Assembly (NCBI GenBank): GCA_020205615.1 | Contig: CM035160.1 | Coordinates: 122,851,605-122,915,604 of the forward strand | Origin: Panax quinquefolius | Taxonomy: Eukaryota; Streptophyta; Magnoliopsida; Apiales; Araliaceae | Reading direction: 5' to 3' | Length of the DNA: 64,000 nucleotides | Part shown: piece after piece, positions 46,866 to 57,860 of the stretch | Layout of the letters: every line of letters starts with the position of its first letter | Numbering within the stretch: the first letter of the stretch is position 1 | The notes under the pieces: model-generated | What the model was told of the DNA's origin: nothing | The model's input: only the letters and a program-made list of their open reading frames with translations | The model's database searches: none | Translations under genes and position numbers: made by a program

Positions 46866-48155
46866 AGAGTCTGGGGCTTATTACGTTAACTTAAGTGTTT
46901 TGTTCGGTTATATTATTATTTCAACTTTGCAAAGCTTTCTTCTAACCCAAAAGGAGAAACCCGTACAAACTAATCAAAAATCGTAAAGAAATTCAGATAT
47001 AATCGAAATGTTAAAAATAACCGAATTATTAGAAAATTTTGATTAAATTATTTCGGTTCAGTTCGATAATTCGGTTATACCCATTTTTTGCTCAGTCCTA
47101 GATAGTTGTCATCAACTAACTTTTCATCCGATCAATTTATGCTTTTACCTATAAAGGCCCATATTTATTTTAAGCATAAGTAATATAAAATTTTAATTTG
47201 AAAAATTAGGATAATATTTTAAAACCAACTTTTAATTTATTTGTATAATTAATTATGTTACCAACTATTATCTTTGTACTGTAATATTTAATTAGTATAA
47301 CTCGTACATATACTTATATAATTTATTATAGCATATAATATATTATTTTATAAAGAAAAATATATACCTTTGTTATTTAAAAAATATTTCTAGTAAACTA
47401 ATGTATATATCAATATATTAACTATGATTATATAAAAAATTAATATTTAAAAAAACATTTCAAGTCATAATATCATATCTGTATTCGTATCCAATATTCG
47501 ACTGATTTTAAAAATACTATCTGTATTCAGTATTCGAAATAATATCTGATAATGGAGAATATTTGTTTCTATTTATTTTATTCGAACGAACAGATTATTC
47601 GATTATTCGGGTATCCGAATACGTCTATCAATTAGGTTAAATTATCAAAAAAATTGGTTAAATTATTTAGGTTCGGTTCGATAATTCGGTTATACCCATT
47701 TTTGCTAAGTCCTAACTGATAGTATTATAATTTAATTTTATAATATATTTAAAAAAAAAAGGTAAAAGGAGAACTAGGAATAGCTAGGGGTATACCATTA
47801 CTATTCTTCTTTTTATGTTTTATTTTTGGACTTAAAAATATGTTCATAATTTAAGTTACTCCATCCGTCTAAGAATAAAAGTTCTTATTATTTTATGTAA
47901 TCTCAAGTTAAATATTTACTTATATTAAATAATTTATTTTTTTACAATAATTTATCCATAATATCCTTAGTATTAAATATCATATTTTAATTATCCTTAG
48001 GATTTCCCCCTGCCGCTTCAGGCTGTAGAGACATGAGAAATTACTCATTTGCCACTCATTTGCTCATGTGTTACACTCTCTACCGCTACAAAGTTATGGC
48101 GGTAGTTTAGTTAACTAATAAATTAGAATGGCTTAGTGATAGCTTAATGGCCCAA

Positions 48156-48160
<5 letters not shown>
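46866..48160. other. AT-rich intergenic DNA with a repeated 60-bp segment
   Basis: No gene. A 60-bp segment at 47042-47100 recurs in the same orientation at 47655-47715 (common core TCGATAATTCGGTTATACCC). At 47871 the text CTCCATCCGTCTAAGAATAA resembles one end of a Stowaway MITE, with no partner end found. At 48080-48118 there is a CTACCGC/GCGGTAG stem followed nine bases later by CTAA and T, which would fit a Helitron 3' end but has a long loop. Confidence 0.5.

Positions 48161-48198
<38 letters not shown>
48161..48198. repeat. (AT)n microsatellite
   Basis: Nineteen AT units in a row. Confidence 0.95.
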
Positions 48199-48201
<3 letters not shown>

Positions 48202-48550
48202 TGATCAACGCAAATTGAGCCCCTTTTTAGTAAAAAAAATTGGACTTTGAGCCCGATCCACATATATGCGTTTACACCTATCATTATATATGATAGATCT
48301 GACGTGGATATTTTTAATTTACATGTGGATGAGCTGACGTGGCCATTTTTGAATTTTTTTTTCCCCAAAAATATGTAGCTACATGGATTTGAACTCATAA
48401 CCTCTAGTTTGAAATTTTGGCCTAATGACCACCCGACCTACAAGGCCTAGTTGTTACCACTTTGTAAGGATTAATATTTATAACTAAATTAGATTTGTTA
48501 ATAGAATAATGTTGTATTAATTTACGATTAAGGGTTGTTTTTATATTAGA

Positions 48551-48880
48551 CAATAATAATAAAAACAACAATAATAATATTATAATAAAAATAATAATAA
48601 TAATTATAATTATTATTACTATTATTACTATTATTATTATTATTATTACTATTATACTTATTATTATTATTACTATTACTATTACTATTATAGTTATAAT
48701 AATAATTATTATTATTATTATAATAATAATTATTATTATTATTATTATTATCATTATAATTATTACTATTACTATTATTGTATTTATTATTATTATAATT
48801 ATTATTATTATTTTATAATTATTATTATTATATAATAATAATAATTATTATAATTATTATTATTATTAACATTATTGTTG

Positions 48881-48951
<71 letters not shown>

Positions 48952-48955
48952 GTTG

Positions 48956-49001
<46 letters not shown>

Positions 49002-49043
49002 TATTATTATTATTGTTATTTTTATTTTTATTATTATTGTTAT
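48551..49043. repeat. Long (ATT)n/(AAT)n microsatellite
   Basis: About 490 bases built almost wholly of ATT and its complement, with phase and strand switches and a few ACT, GTT variants. The longest perfect TTA run is about 67 bases (48884-48950). It abuts the outer edge of the Tat LTR at 49044. Long poly-Ile and poly-Leu frames here are artefacts. Confidence 0.95.
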
Positions 49044-50149
49044 TGTCGAGGTCGGGATTTTTAGATGCCCCTTTCCGTTACATGTTCTTTGGTGTTCTCA
49101 TTTTAGGTGAGATTTGTTTGAAAAAACAAGTGAAAAATGTCCGACATGTATAATGTCGACGATGGACTGTTAAGAGTCGCCAGTTAGTTTTTAAATGGTT
49201 GTACCAACACAACCGAGAAAAGGTTTGCACATTGACCTAATGATGTGACACTGCTAAACTGGTCGATCAAACCGGGATTCATTAGGGTCCGGGGACTTGG
49301 TTATGCGGAGGGAAGGTGTTAGGCACCCCCCGACATCCGTGTTACCACGGTGACCGCCTCTTTTCCTGAAACTATTATCTGAATATGTGTGTATGTGTGG
49401 GTCAATGTGCTGTTATTTGGAAGTAGTGTGAGGCCTAGTTCGCACCTATATACACAGGGTTTGAATTTATGTAAAAATTCAATTTTAAGCAAGATATGGA
49501 AGTGATGTTTTATAAAAGAGGTTTTCTAAACTCTGATGCTCAATAGTAAGTAAGACCTTTTACACTCCCATTTTATTAAGTGTTCGGCTTGATTGATTTT
49601 ATTTTACAGATGCGAGGCATCCGTACGAAAATAATGTACAAAATAATGCCGAAACTTCCTCACGGGTATGGAAACCATCTCGAGAAATTGATACCTGCAT
49701 GAGAATAATTTACAAAGTCGCTTATAGTTGAAAATGTCCATCACGGAACCGAATCTAGATCAATTAATTTTGAATCTGTGATAACATGATTCCTAGGCGC
49801 CTGAATACCGCAATTTGTATGATGATGATAGCATGTATATATATAAAAGTCAGTAAATATATATATACGGACATGATCACCAACCACGAAGCACCTCCAT
49901 GGGGATCGAAATTCTAAATAAAGTTGTAAAAGCTATCAACCGGCCACGGAGGAAACTCCAAAGTGACGAAACGTAAATAAAGTCAGAAAAAAGCTATCAA
50001 TCGCCATGGAGGAAACTCCAAAGGGACAAAATGTAAAAAAGTTGTATTAAAGCGATCAATCGCCACTTTAGTAAACTCCAAAGTGTGAATGAAACATAAA
50101 GAAAGTCAGAAAGCGATCAACCACCACGAAGTAAACTACGGGTGGGACG

Positions 50150-50198
<49 letters not shown>

Positions 50199-50269
50199 CG
50201 ATAAGCGCACCAAATGTAAAATCCAGGCTCATCAAACAAAGTTCGACAATAGTTCATATATATATAATC

Positions 50270-50313
<44 letters not shown>

Positions 50314-50381
50314 TATATAAATAAATAAAAGCTCAACAGAAGTGCAAACTCAATCGAGGCATAACTCGATAATGTTAGTCT

Positions 50382-50428
<47 letters not shown>

Positions 50429-50765
50429 ATATATAATATATATATATATATATACCACTAAATCAAATAAAACCAGTGCAAAGTCCGAAATGCACAACAA
50501 GACTCTCAACGTGAAGAAGGGTGTGCGAGAGATGAAGAGAAAGGCTTTAATGTGTGTGAGAAAGGCTTACAGTTGACCGCCAAAGAAGACTTTTATATCT
50601 TTAAAGTGGGTAAACACCGGGCTTTGTAGAGTACAAAAGAAGCTATATATGAGCACACAGTATTTAAAATGAGAAAGTACACTATATATAGGTGCGTGCG
50701 GCAAGACAAATTCAGGCGAGGGCTTCCTCATGCTTTTCTCTTGAAAATGGCCACCCCAAGCCCTC

Positions 50766-50773
50766 TATTTATA
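50766..50773 (-). promoter_or_regulatory. TATA box of Tat LTR C
   Basis: The minus strand reads TATAAATA followed by GAGGGCTTGGGGTGGCCA, matching the context in LTR B. Confidence 0.65.
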
Positions 50774-51268
50774 GAGGATGGAGCCATGAGTACTGCAGAG
50801 AAGCAACCGGGTGGGCCCGAGTTTCTCAGGTTGGGTCATCTCGTAGTACGTGCACTCGGGCACTATAATGTCCACTCAAACTTTTAGAAGTGCAATCCGG
50901 GCATCCGATTGAGGTATACAGACCTATTTTGATGGTGCTTGTCGAGAGTTGTACAATGGCATAGGATTAGAGTTTGTACGAAGTCATTGAAGATGGGACA
51001 ATGCCCTCCGGTCTTCAAGCTTTAAATTCTATCTGTTACCCCGCACAATAGTCACTCGGGATTGATTCTTGTGGGACATCATTGCGTAGAGATGTGTATG
51101 AAATGTTGAGACGACGTGGCATGGCATCGTGTTGGCGAGATGACGATGTTGCCACTCACCGGTGTTATCATTGGTTTGAAATTTGTCATGACGTTTCTCG
51201 AGCTTATTTGAGATTGATCTACGATTTGTTGAAGGTCTTCATTGTCATCTTTGAGGTGTGCCTGTCCT

Positions 51269-51517
51269 CCCGGTGTTATCTCCGGGTTGGTATGGAGTAT
51301 CTCGTTGTGAGCATCGAGATCAAAGCTGGTTGGATTTGAAACAAGCATTTTTGGGGTTATCAATGAAACTGCATTCCTTGGGGTTATCACCAAGGTTGGT
51401 AGTTATTCCCATGATTAGGGCTGAGACTGGATACCTCGGGGTTATCTCCGAGATTAATCGGTCTTCTCCGGTATGTGTTCCGGTATTGGATCTCCATGTC
51501 TCGGTGTTATCTCTGAG
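51269..51517 (-). repeat. U3 hairpin series, Tat LTR C
   Basis: On the plus strand: CCCGG/CCGGG (51269-51286), CCTTGG/CCAAGG (51376-51395), CTCGG/CCGAG (51435-51452) and CTCGG/CTGAG (51500-51517, one wobble), each with an 8-base loop of GGTTATCW or TGTTATCT. A weaker CTCG/CGAG pair is at 51301-51318. In element orientation the loop is AGATAACC or AGATAACA. Confidence 0.85.
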
Positions 51518-51677
51518 GTTGGAATTATTACTCCCAGTGTGTGTTCCGGGGTTGATGCTGAACTTCCGATAGTATCCGGAATGGATATGGATTGTCTTTT
51601 AGGGTTCCCTCTTAAAAGATGAATTTGTCCTCCTGCAATGTCAGTGATAACAGTACAGAAAATTTTGAGTGTCTACA

Positions 51678-51692
51678 GATGCCCCTCTTTAT
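51678..51692 (-). other. Polypurine tract, Tat element C
   Basis: The minus strand reads GATAAAGAGGGGCATC directly before the LTR start TGTAGACAC. This shows that the LTR is the 3' LTR. Confidence 0.8.
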
Positions 51693-52059
51693 CATACTCA
51701 TGCATGGCGATGCATGGGCAGGATAAAGAATCCTAGACACTTGAAACGCAACAAGACAAGCATGATACTATATATATCAACATGATGCAAATGTACGATG
51801 CATGTGTACGGGGTTGTAGCCCAACATGTTGGGGATGATTGATGGCTCCCTGTTGCTTCAACTGGGGATTGGCAATGACGACCAGATTTGATGTGTAATC
51901 CGAATCTGTTAGGATGTTGATTTTGGAGTTATCACCAAATTCCTGTGTTCTTGGTAACAACTTGATCTTGAAGATGTACCTCTTATGTGTAAGAGATCTG
52001 TGGGGATAAAGCTTGATCTATTTGAGGATGTGTATAACATATTCCATCATCTATCCTCT

Positions 52060-52480
52060 TTGATAACATTGTCCTTTCCTGGTTGGTATCGTTAGGACAT
52101 GTCAAGATTCTGTTGGATTTACTGCCAACAACAAATGCTATCAGGGATGCCTGACCTTCGTTGACGTGTACTTCACTCACATGTGAATCAACGGCTGAAA
52201 AATCTTGTGGGATATACTGTCAAGGTTGCTTGACCTTCGCTGACGTGCGAATCAATGGCTGATACTCTGTGGGTAGGTTGTCGAGGTTTTTTTGACCTTC
52301 TCTGACGTATGAATCAACGGAACACTGCGTTGTGACCCCTGCCGGGGATCCGCTGGGGAATATGAGTAATTGAGCATGAAATCCTCGAATAGCTCTAGAG
52401 CTCCAATAGGTTTAATCGCTATCGGCTGAGATAACATCAAGGCTGCTTGACCTTCATTGATATGTGTGTCAACGGCTTGA
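52060..52480. repeat. Dispersed 3'-UTR repeats upstream of the satellite array
   Basis: Four imperfect copies of a unit containing GCYTGACCTTCRYTGACGTG and GAATCAACGGCTGA (near 52150, 52225, 52290 and 52445). The short frames on either strand follow the repeat. Confidence 0.65.
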
Positions 52481-52484
52481 ATGT

Positions 52485-52935
52485 ACATTATAATCCCCTG
52501 CCGGGGCTTCACATTGTAACCCCCATCGGGGATAAACGTTGTAACCCCCATCGGGGATCTACGTTGTAACCCCCGCCGGGGACTCACGTTGTAACCCCCG
52601 TCGGGGACTCACGTTGTAACCCCCGTTGGGGATCTACGTTTTAACCCCCATCGGGGATCTATGTTGAAACCCCCATCGGGGACTCACGTTATAACCCCCG
52701 TCGGGAACTCACGTTGTAACCCCCATCGGGGACTCACATTGTAACCCCCGTCGGGGACTCACGTTGTAACCCCCGTCGGGGACTCACGTTGTAACCCCCA
52801 TCGGGGACCTACGTTGTAACCACCGTTGGGGACTCACGTTGTAACCCCCATCGGGGACTCACATTGTAACCCCCGTCGGGGATCTACGTTGTAACCCCCA
52901 TCGGGGATCTACGTTGTAACCCCCGTCGGGGACTC
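52485..52935. repeat. 25-bp satellite array, 18 units
   Basis: One 26-base unit and seventeen 25-base units in a head-to-tail row, consensus ACGTTGTAACCCCC then RTCGGGGAYCT/C. Each unit has a CCCC-NNN-GGGG dyad; the three-base centre varies (ATC, GTC, GTT, GCC) while the arms are kept. It sits between the PPT side and the antisense frame, in the 3' untranslated part of the Tat element. Confidence 0.95.
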
Positions 52936-52954
52936 ACGTTGATCTTTAAGAGTA

Positions 52955-53771
52955 ATGACCCGGAGTTGGCGGCATCGGACATGTACAAGGTATTTTCGGA
53001 TGCGATTTGTGACAAATGAGATCATTGGCAGGGTATACCTCGTGTTCGGGTGACTACCAAAAAGCGATGTACAGACTCAAAGTTTCATCTGAGAAGACCA
53101 GGATTGTATGTTGTTTTGCTCAATCGCGTGGCTTTTTTATTCCCGATTTGGCCTTTCTAGTCCGCAAGAACTCCTTTGCAACTCGACCTGGACCGAGCCA
53201 AAGGGGTGGGTGCTCTATTTAGGAGAGCGTGCTATTAGGAGCACCACATGGGAGATTGGTATGTCGCTCTTGCCTCCTGCCAGGCGTCATTGGTCTGTAT
53301 CGCAGTCACCCGTCACTGATATCCCATTGTTGGGGGTTAACAGTTTTGCATTATCAGAGAGTCCATGTACTCAAGAGACGTTTCAGCGTTGGTGGTTGCC
53401 TCGTACTATTGGAGCCCAGTCCCGCGCCACACAGTTTATGGGGGATATGATTCTAGGATCCGTGATGATGATTTGATTGATAGCTTATATCGAGATCGAC
53501 TTCATATAGCATGATTAATAGTTTGACCCGGCAGTTGGACCAGGCACACATATTTATCCGGCATTTGGGCAGAGATCCGGCAGAGGCAGCTTCATTTGAT
53601 CCTTCTAGCTTAGGCGCTGGCCCCTCAGATGACCCATTCGGTTTTATCGGTGCAGATACTCCTTTATATAGGCCTGACATCCCTGTTGATAGAGATCCAG
53701 TGACTCAGGAGGAGTTACATCAGGTGGACAGGATTGGTGATGTGGATATCGACACCATTGTCTTCTTCTGA
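52955..53771 (+). pseudogene. Antisense extra ORF of the Tat element, broken
   Basis: On the strand opposite to the element a low-AT coding-like region is visible in several frames: NDPELAASDMYKVFSDAICD, ERAIRSTTWEIGMSLLPPAR, GVNSFALSESPCTQETFQRWW (shortened), VYGGYDSRIRDDDLIDSLYR and finally 53511-53771, SLTRQLDQAHIFIRHLGRDP to a TGA at 53771. The last part looks like a short coiled coil followed by an acidic, proline-rich tail. From general knowledge, some Tat elements carry an antisense ORF between pol and the 3' LTR that resembles the plant mobile domain; position and strand fit that, but I cannot confirm the domain. Frameshifts near 53225, 53420 and 53510 break it. Confidence 0.55.
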
Positions 53772-53990
53772 TGTGTATTCTCGTTATACCTTTTGATAGA
53801 CCTCTGTTAGATATTGGGTGGTTGTGCCCCATTCTCGCTATATCTTTTGATAGGCCTCTGTTAGTAGTAGGGCGTCTATGTCCCATTTCCCTGTATTTGT
53901 AGCTATACAGAGATGATGTATTAGATGATGATATACTTAGGAATGTATGCACAATTTTTCATTCTCTATATCATATTGCCATCCATTATC
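53772..53990. other. Tail of the Tat internal region with a duplicated 60-bp segment
   Basis: Two copies of CATTCTCGYTATAYCTTTTG-containing text occur at about 53778 and 53832. No gene. It ends at the Tekay-3 LTR. Confidence 0.5.
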
Positions 53991-54901
53991 TGTAAGACCC
54001 CAACTTTTATAAATAAAGATGAATTTTCTATAAATATTATTTTTGAATATTATGGAATAAATTTGATATAATGTTATAGTTGTGGGTAATATTTATAAAT
54101 TTTGCAAAAGTAAGCAAGTTGTTATAAAATATTAGTTTGGTGGGGGAATATTCTTTTTGTCGGGAATATTAAATTTACGGCTCAATCATTAGTGGACCCC
54201 ACAACGGAAGTATTATCGTAGTTAAAAACGACAAAATTATCTTTCTATAAAAATAACTAGCAGAGGTGTTACCGTTAAAAGCTGTTGAACTACCCTTAGT
54301 AAAAAAATACGATGTCTGGCGTAGTTGTATAATAGCACCACGATATTGATTATTAATGCTTACGTGAGAAGTCACTCACCTATGCTCAATTATTACTCTG
54401 ATAATTAACTTGCATCATATCTCTTATATTATTGATTCAATTATTGTCACAGTATCATCTGTATAATATGTTATAGTATTAAATCAATAATTGAGACGAC
54501 AAGTTATAAATGATTAATAATTGTTGAAAGATTAAATATGTGTTGATTAAAATAAAATGATTTGTGGTAATATTTATTCAATCCTTGATGTATATAAAGA
54601 GTCTGTTATGAGACGTTTGTGGTAAGTTTGATTATTTTATGGGGGGCCCATATGTCATCATCTAAGAGTCTCTTCATCAATAGTAATTACCTTCGTCAAT
54701 AGTAATTACCTTTGTGAATAGTAATTACCTTCGTCAATAGTAATTACCTTTACCGACGTCAACCACTTGTCGTTTCACATTACATAGCGTCCGAACCACT
54801 TGTCGTTTCACATTCTGAAAGCGCCAAACCACTTTTCTTTTCACATCACGATCGTCGAGCCACTTGCCTTTTCACATGGCGGTCTTAAGCTAGAAATCTT
54901 C

Positions 54902-54909
54902 TATAAATA
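54902..54909 (+). promoter_or_regulatory. TATA box in 5' LTR of Tekay-3
   Basis: TATAAATA followed by GAGGCCTAGTGCTTCATT. Before it lie direct repeats of a TAGTAATTACCTTYGTSAA unit (54680-54750) and of CCACTTGYCDTTTCACAT (54762-54880), which may be promoter elements. Confidence 0.65.
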
Positions 54910-55094
54910 GAGGCCTAGTGCTTCATTATTTTTCACGAATTCATTCAAGCTATAGAGAGAAAGTATAGAGAGAATAAGAGAGAAAGAAGAAGTGTATTTT
55001 GTTACTACACTACCTTGGCGTTATTCAATCTCCTACCAAAAGTAAGGGTGTTATTCTTTCTTATTCATGAAGAGAAGCTGTTGTTATTCATTGC

Positions 55095-55460
55095 TTATTA
55101 TTACGTTGGAATAACCTATATCTGCTAGTTTACCCTATACTTGGTGACATTCTTCTATTATTCTGCATTGGAACATCACATGCGTGTGTTTTACAGGACC
55201 TAGTTCCATCTTTATTATTATTACATTGGAACATCCATGCGTGTGTTTTTACAGGACTGGTTCCGCTTTTATTATTATTACATTGGAACATCCTGTTTGT
55301 GTGTTTTACACCGACACAGTTTCCATCTTTATTATTATTACATTGGAACATCACATGCATGTGTTTTCTACGCCGGACTGGTTCCATTCCTTATTATTCT
55401 GTTGGAATATATCACATGCATGCGTTTTACGCCTAACCTAGTTCCGTTATTTATTATTCA
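55095..55460 (+). repeat. LTR minisatellite, Tekay-3
   Basis: Six units of about 57 bases with TTATTATTACATTGGAACAT followed by a TGCRTGTGTTTTAC block and GGACTGGTTCC. Frames on both strands (55130-55503) are repeat artefacts. Confidence 0.8.
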
Positions 55461-56568
55461 TTGGAATAACTTTGGTTGTCTTGGTCTATCGCATGCATGG
55501 TGATTTCTTTTGTTATTCCATTCTTTATTATACCCAGTTGGTTAAAACTTTGACTTCTATACTCCATGAAATTAGTGGAATATCCTTGATATTTGTGCTT
55601 CATCCAAAGATCCTTTCATGAAAATATTCTTCTAAGTATTCTTGAATTTTACTCTACAAAGCGATGATCATGTTGATATTTGGATGTTATTGGTTCCTGG
55701 ATAAATTAATTCTTGAACTTGTTTTATTGAATTCTTATATCATTGTCATCATCCTCATATTTAGATTTTTTTTAAAGTCATTTGTGGCCTGTAATGCATA
55801 GATGGACTTGGTATGATTATGACTAGAGACTATTCGGTGTAATCATGACCGTAATGTTACAAATGATGTGGTAAAAATCCTCAGTGGCCCGTAGTGCATT
55901 GATGGACAGTTGTTGGCATGATTATAACCATTAATGAATACACAAATATTCTTGGCCCGTAGGGCATGAATAATTGTGATCGTGATACTAAAGAATATCC
56001 TTGGCCGTAGTGCAGGGGTGATTCGATGATGTGGAATATTTATTAAAGCTGAGTCTCAACTATAACAGTGATGAAAAACCTTTTAAATCATAAAAGATAG
56101 TAGATTTTATTTTCTACTTGACTCTTTTAATGGATTCTTTGGTTCCATGTAGTTAAACTTGATGTTCATTATATTTTATCGGTTTAACACTCGTCAGTTG
56201 TAGGCTAATGATAATTTATTACGCATTATCTTTGTCATAATATTTCTTCTTGAGCTAGTTGAGCTCACCCTTTCTTTCACTTTTTCTCTTGAAATGAGAA
56301 TATAGTTTGGGACGAGTCGGGGAACGGAGTAATGGTCCGGAGGATAGCATTAGTAGTCCTCACTATTACGTGAAATAGTGTAATAATAATTGTAATGAGG
56401 ACTCCTTTTGAGTTTGTATGATCTCTAGTAGACAATATTTGTATTCAAACTCACGCTTTATATCGTATTATCGCGAAAAAGTTATATTAGTAAGTTGTAT
56501 TTAAATTACATACCATGTATCCGACTACCCAAGATGGGTGATGTATACCTAATTTTGGGGGCCACGGT

Positions 56569-56579
56569 TGGTATCGAGC
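56569..56579 (+). other. Primer-binding site, Tekay-3
   Basis: TGGTATCGAGC, initiator Met type with two changes. Confidence 0.7.
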
Positions 56580-56752
56580 TTGAGGATATGATCCTGGCTA
56601 AGATGTGAGAATAGTACTACGAGGGGAGAGACGAGGAATACCTTCGCTAGTATGACCTACCTAAGTTTATGTGCTATTTTATTGGTCGGACAGAATATAG
56701 GGATAATATGTTACATGTCAATTAACCTTTTGTTTTGTTGCGACATCTCAAA

Positions 56753-57859
56753 ATGACATCCGAGAATGTTGAGAATAGCAATGGAGCACGGTGATCGCTC
56801 ATTCACCACATATCAATAATCGAGATAATGTGCATCGTAAAGCGACAATCCTCATGCAAACAACAACATTAACCAAATGATGAATGATCAAATGTTCGGA
56901 GGCTTTATGCAATTCATGCAACAAAGAAGAGCAGAGCGACTCTGTCCAAAACGTGGGTGGAAACACGGAAAACTCTCGAGGCGGTCACCGCTAAACAATT
57001 CAAGGAGCCGGGACCACCGGAGTTTAAGGAGAGCCAAAACCACTTCAGGCGGAAAGCATGGATAAAGCAGATTACCAAGATATTTGATGTCTTGGGATGC
57101 TCACGAGGAGCAAAAGGTTCCTTTTTAGCGCTTTATGTTGCAGCGGAGAGGCGATTCTTGGTGGGAATCGGTAAAACGTACTTACTCTACCGTCAGATCA
57201 AGATATCTTGGGAGAAGTTCCAGAGTCGTTCAACGACAAATACTTTCCTGAAAGTATTCGCCACATGAAGGAGGTGGAGTTTATCAAGTTGGAACAAAAA
57301 TAATATGACGTGTCGCAATACGAGGCAAAATTTGCGGAGTTATCACGGTTCGTCCCCACTTGGTGGATAATGAAGAGAGAATGGCGCGAATGTTTTTAAG
57401 AGGTTTGAAGCCGAGATACGTCAACATCTTATTGCTCATAAACCGTGTTTGTATTGAGATGTTGTAAATAGGGCTCGATTAGTGGAGCGCGATAACGAGT
57501 CAACTCAACTAAAAGAGAGCGGTAAAGCAAAATTATAATACCAATGAGAGTAGTCATCGAAGCGGTGACAACAAGCGTGGAGGAATCAACGGGCGGATAT
57601 GGTAAACACTTGAAAGTAATCGTACAAAACAATAAGAATGGACATTTCAAGAAAAGGAGATTCAACAATGATGGAAAGACGTCAAAGATCGCGACCCGTT
57701 GTTAAGGAAGGAGAAAGACCACCTATCATATGCTTCAAATGCGGAGGAGAGGGACACATCAGTCCAAACTGCGTCATGCCATCCAAAGCATGTTATAATT
57801 GTGGAAGAGAAGGTCACTTAGCTCGATTTTGTCATTTACATCAAGATAAATTCAGCTAG
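56753..57859 (+). pseudogene. gag of Tekay-3, broken
   Basis: The start ATG at 56753 (MTSENVENSNGAR) is the family start. Capsid pieces KQFKEPGPPEFKESQNHF, WIKQITKIFDVLGCS and ISWEKFQ are in shifting frames up to 57268, and the region 57300-57640 has stops. The knuckles are intact at 57720-57835: [14 protein letters not shown] and [18 protein letters not shown] at 57857-57859 separates it from the protease frame that begins two bases later. Confidence 0.82.
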
Positions 57860-57860
57860 G

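Larger units (their letters stand above)
49044..51677 (-). repeat. 3' LTR of Tat element C
   Basis: 2634 bp, TGTAGACACTC... to ...CCTCGACA on the minus strand. It contains the TATA box (50766-50773), TA-rich tracts (50152-50193, 50266-50307, 50383-50454) and the U3 hairpins (51269-51517). Confidence 0.88.
49044..53990 (-). mobile_element. Tat-clade Ty3/gypsy element C, 3' part
   Basis: On the minus strand, a 3' LTR (51677-49044) is preceded by a PPT and about 2.3 kb of 3' internal sequence with tandem repeats and an antisense frame. The copy is cut at 53990 by Tekay-3, and its gag-pol is not in the window. The LTR is the same family as those of elements A and B. Confidence 0.85.
53991..56565 (+). 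repeat. 5' LTR of Tekay-3
   Basis: 2575 bp, starting TGTAAGACCCC. It is closely similar to 61403-63215 except for a segment of about 760 bases (54632-55393) that the 3' LTR lacks. Confidence 0.88.

Noticed and set aside
48422..49153. Long poly-isoleucine and poly-leucine reading frames
   Set aside because: They are translations of the ATT microsatellite on either strand.
52485..52935. Regular 25-bp repeat resembling a CRISPR array
   Set aside because: Units are directly head to tail with no unique spacers, there is no cas gene, and the context is a plant retrotransposon.
53016..53222. Reading this frame as the sense strand of a separate host gene
   Set aside because: The position within the Tat 3' region and the collinear broken frames downstream fit an antisense element ORF better.
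55130..55503. Overlapping frames of 85-88 codons with repeated Tyr/Ile text
   Set aside because: They follow the LTR minisatellite in all phases and have no counterpart in other copies.
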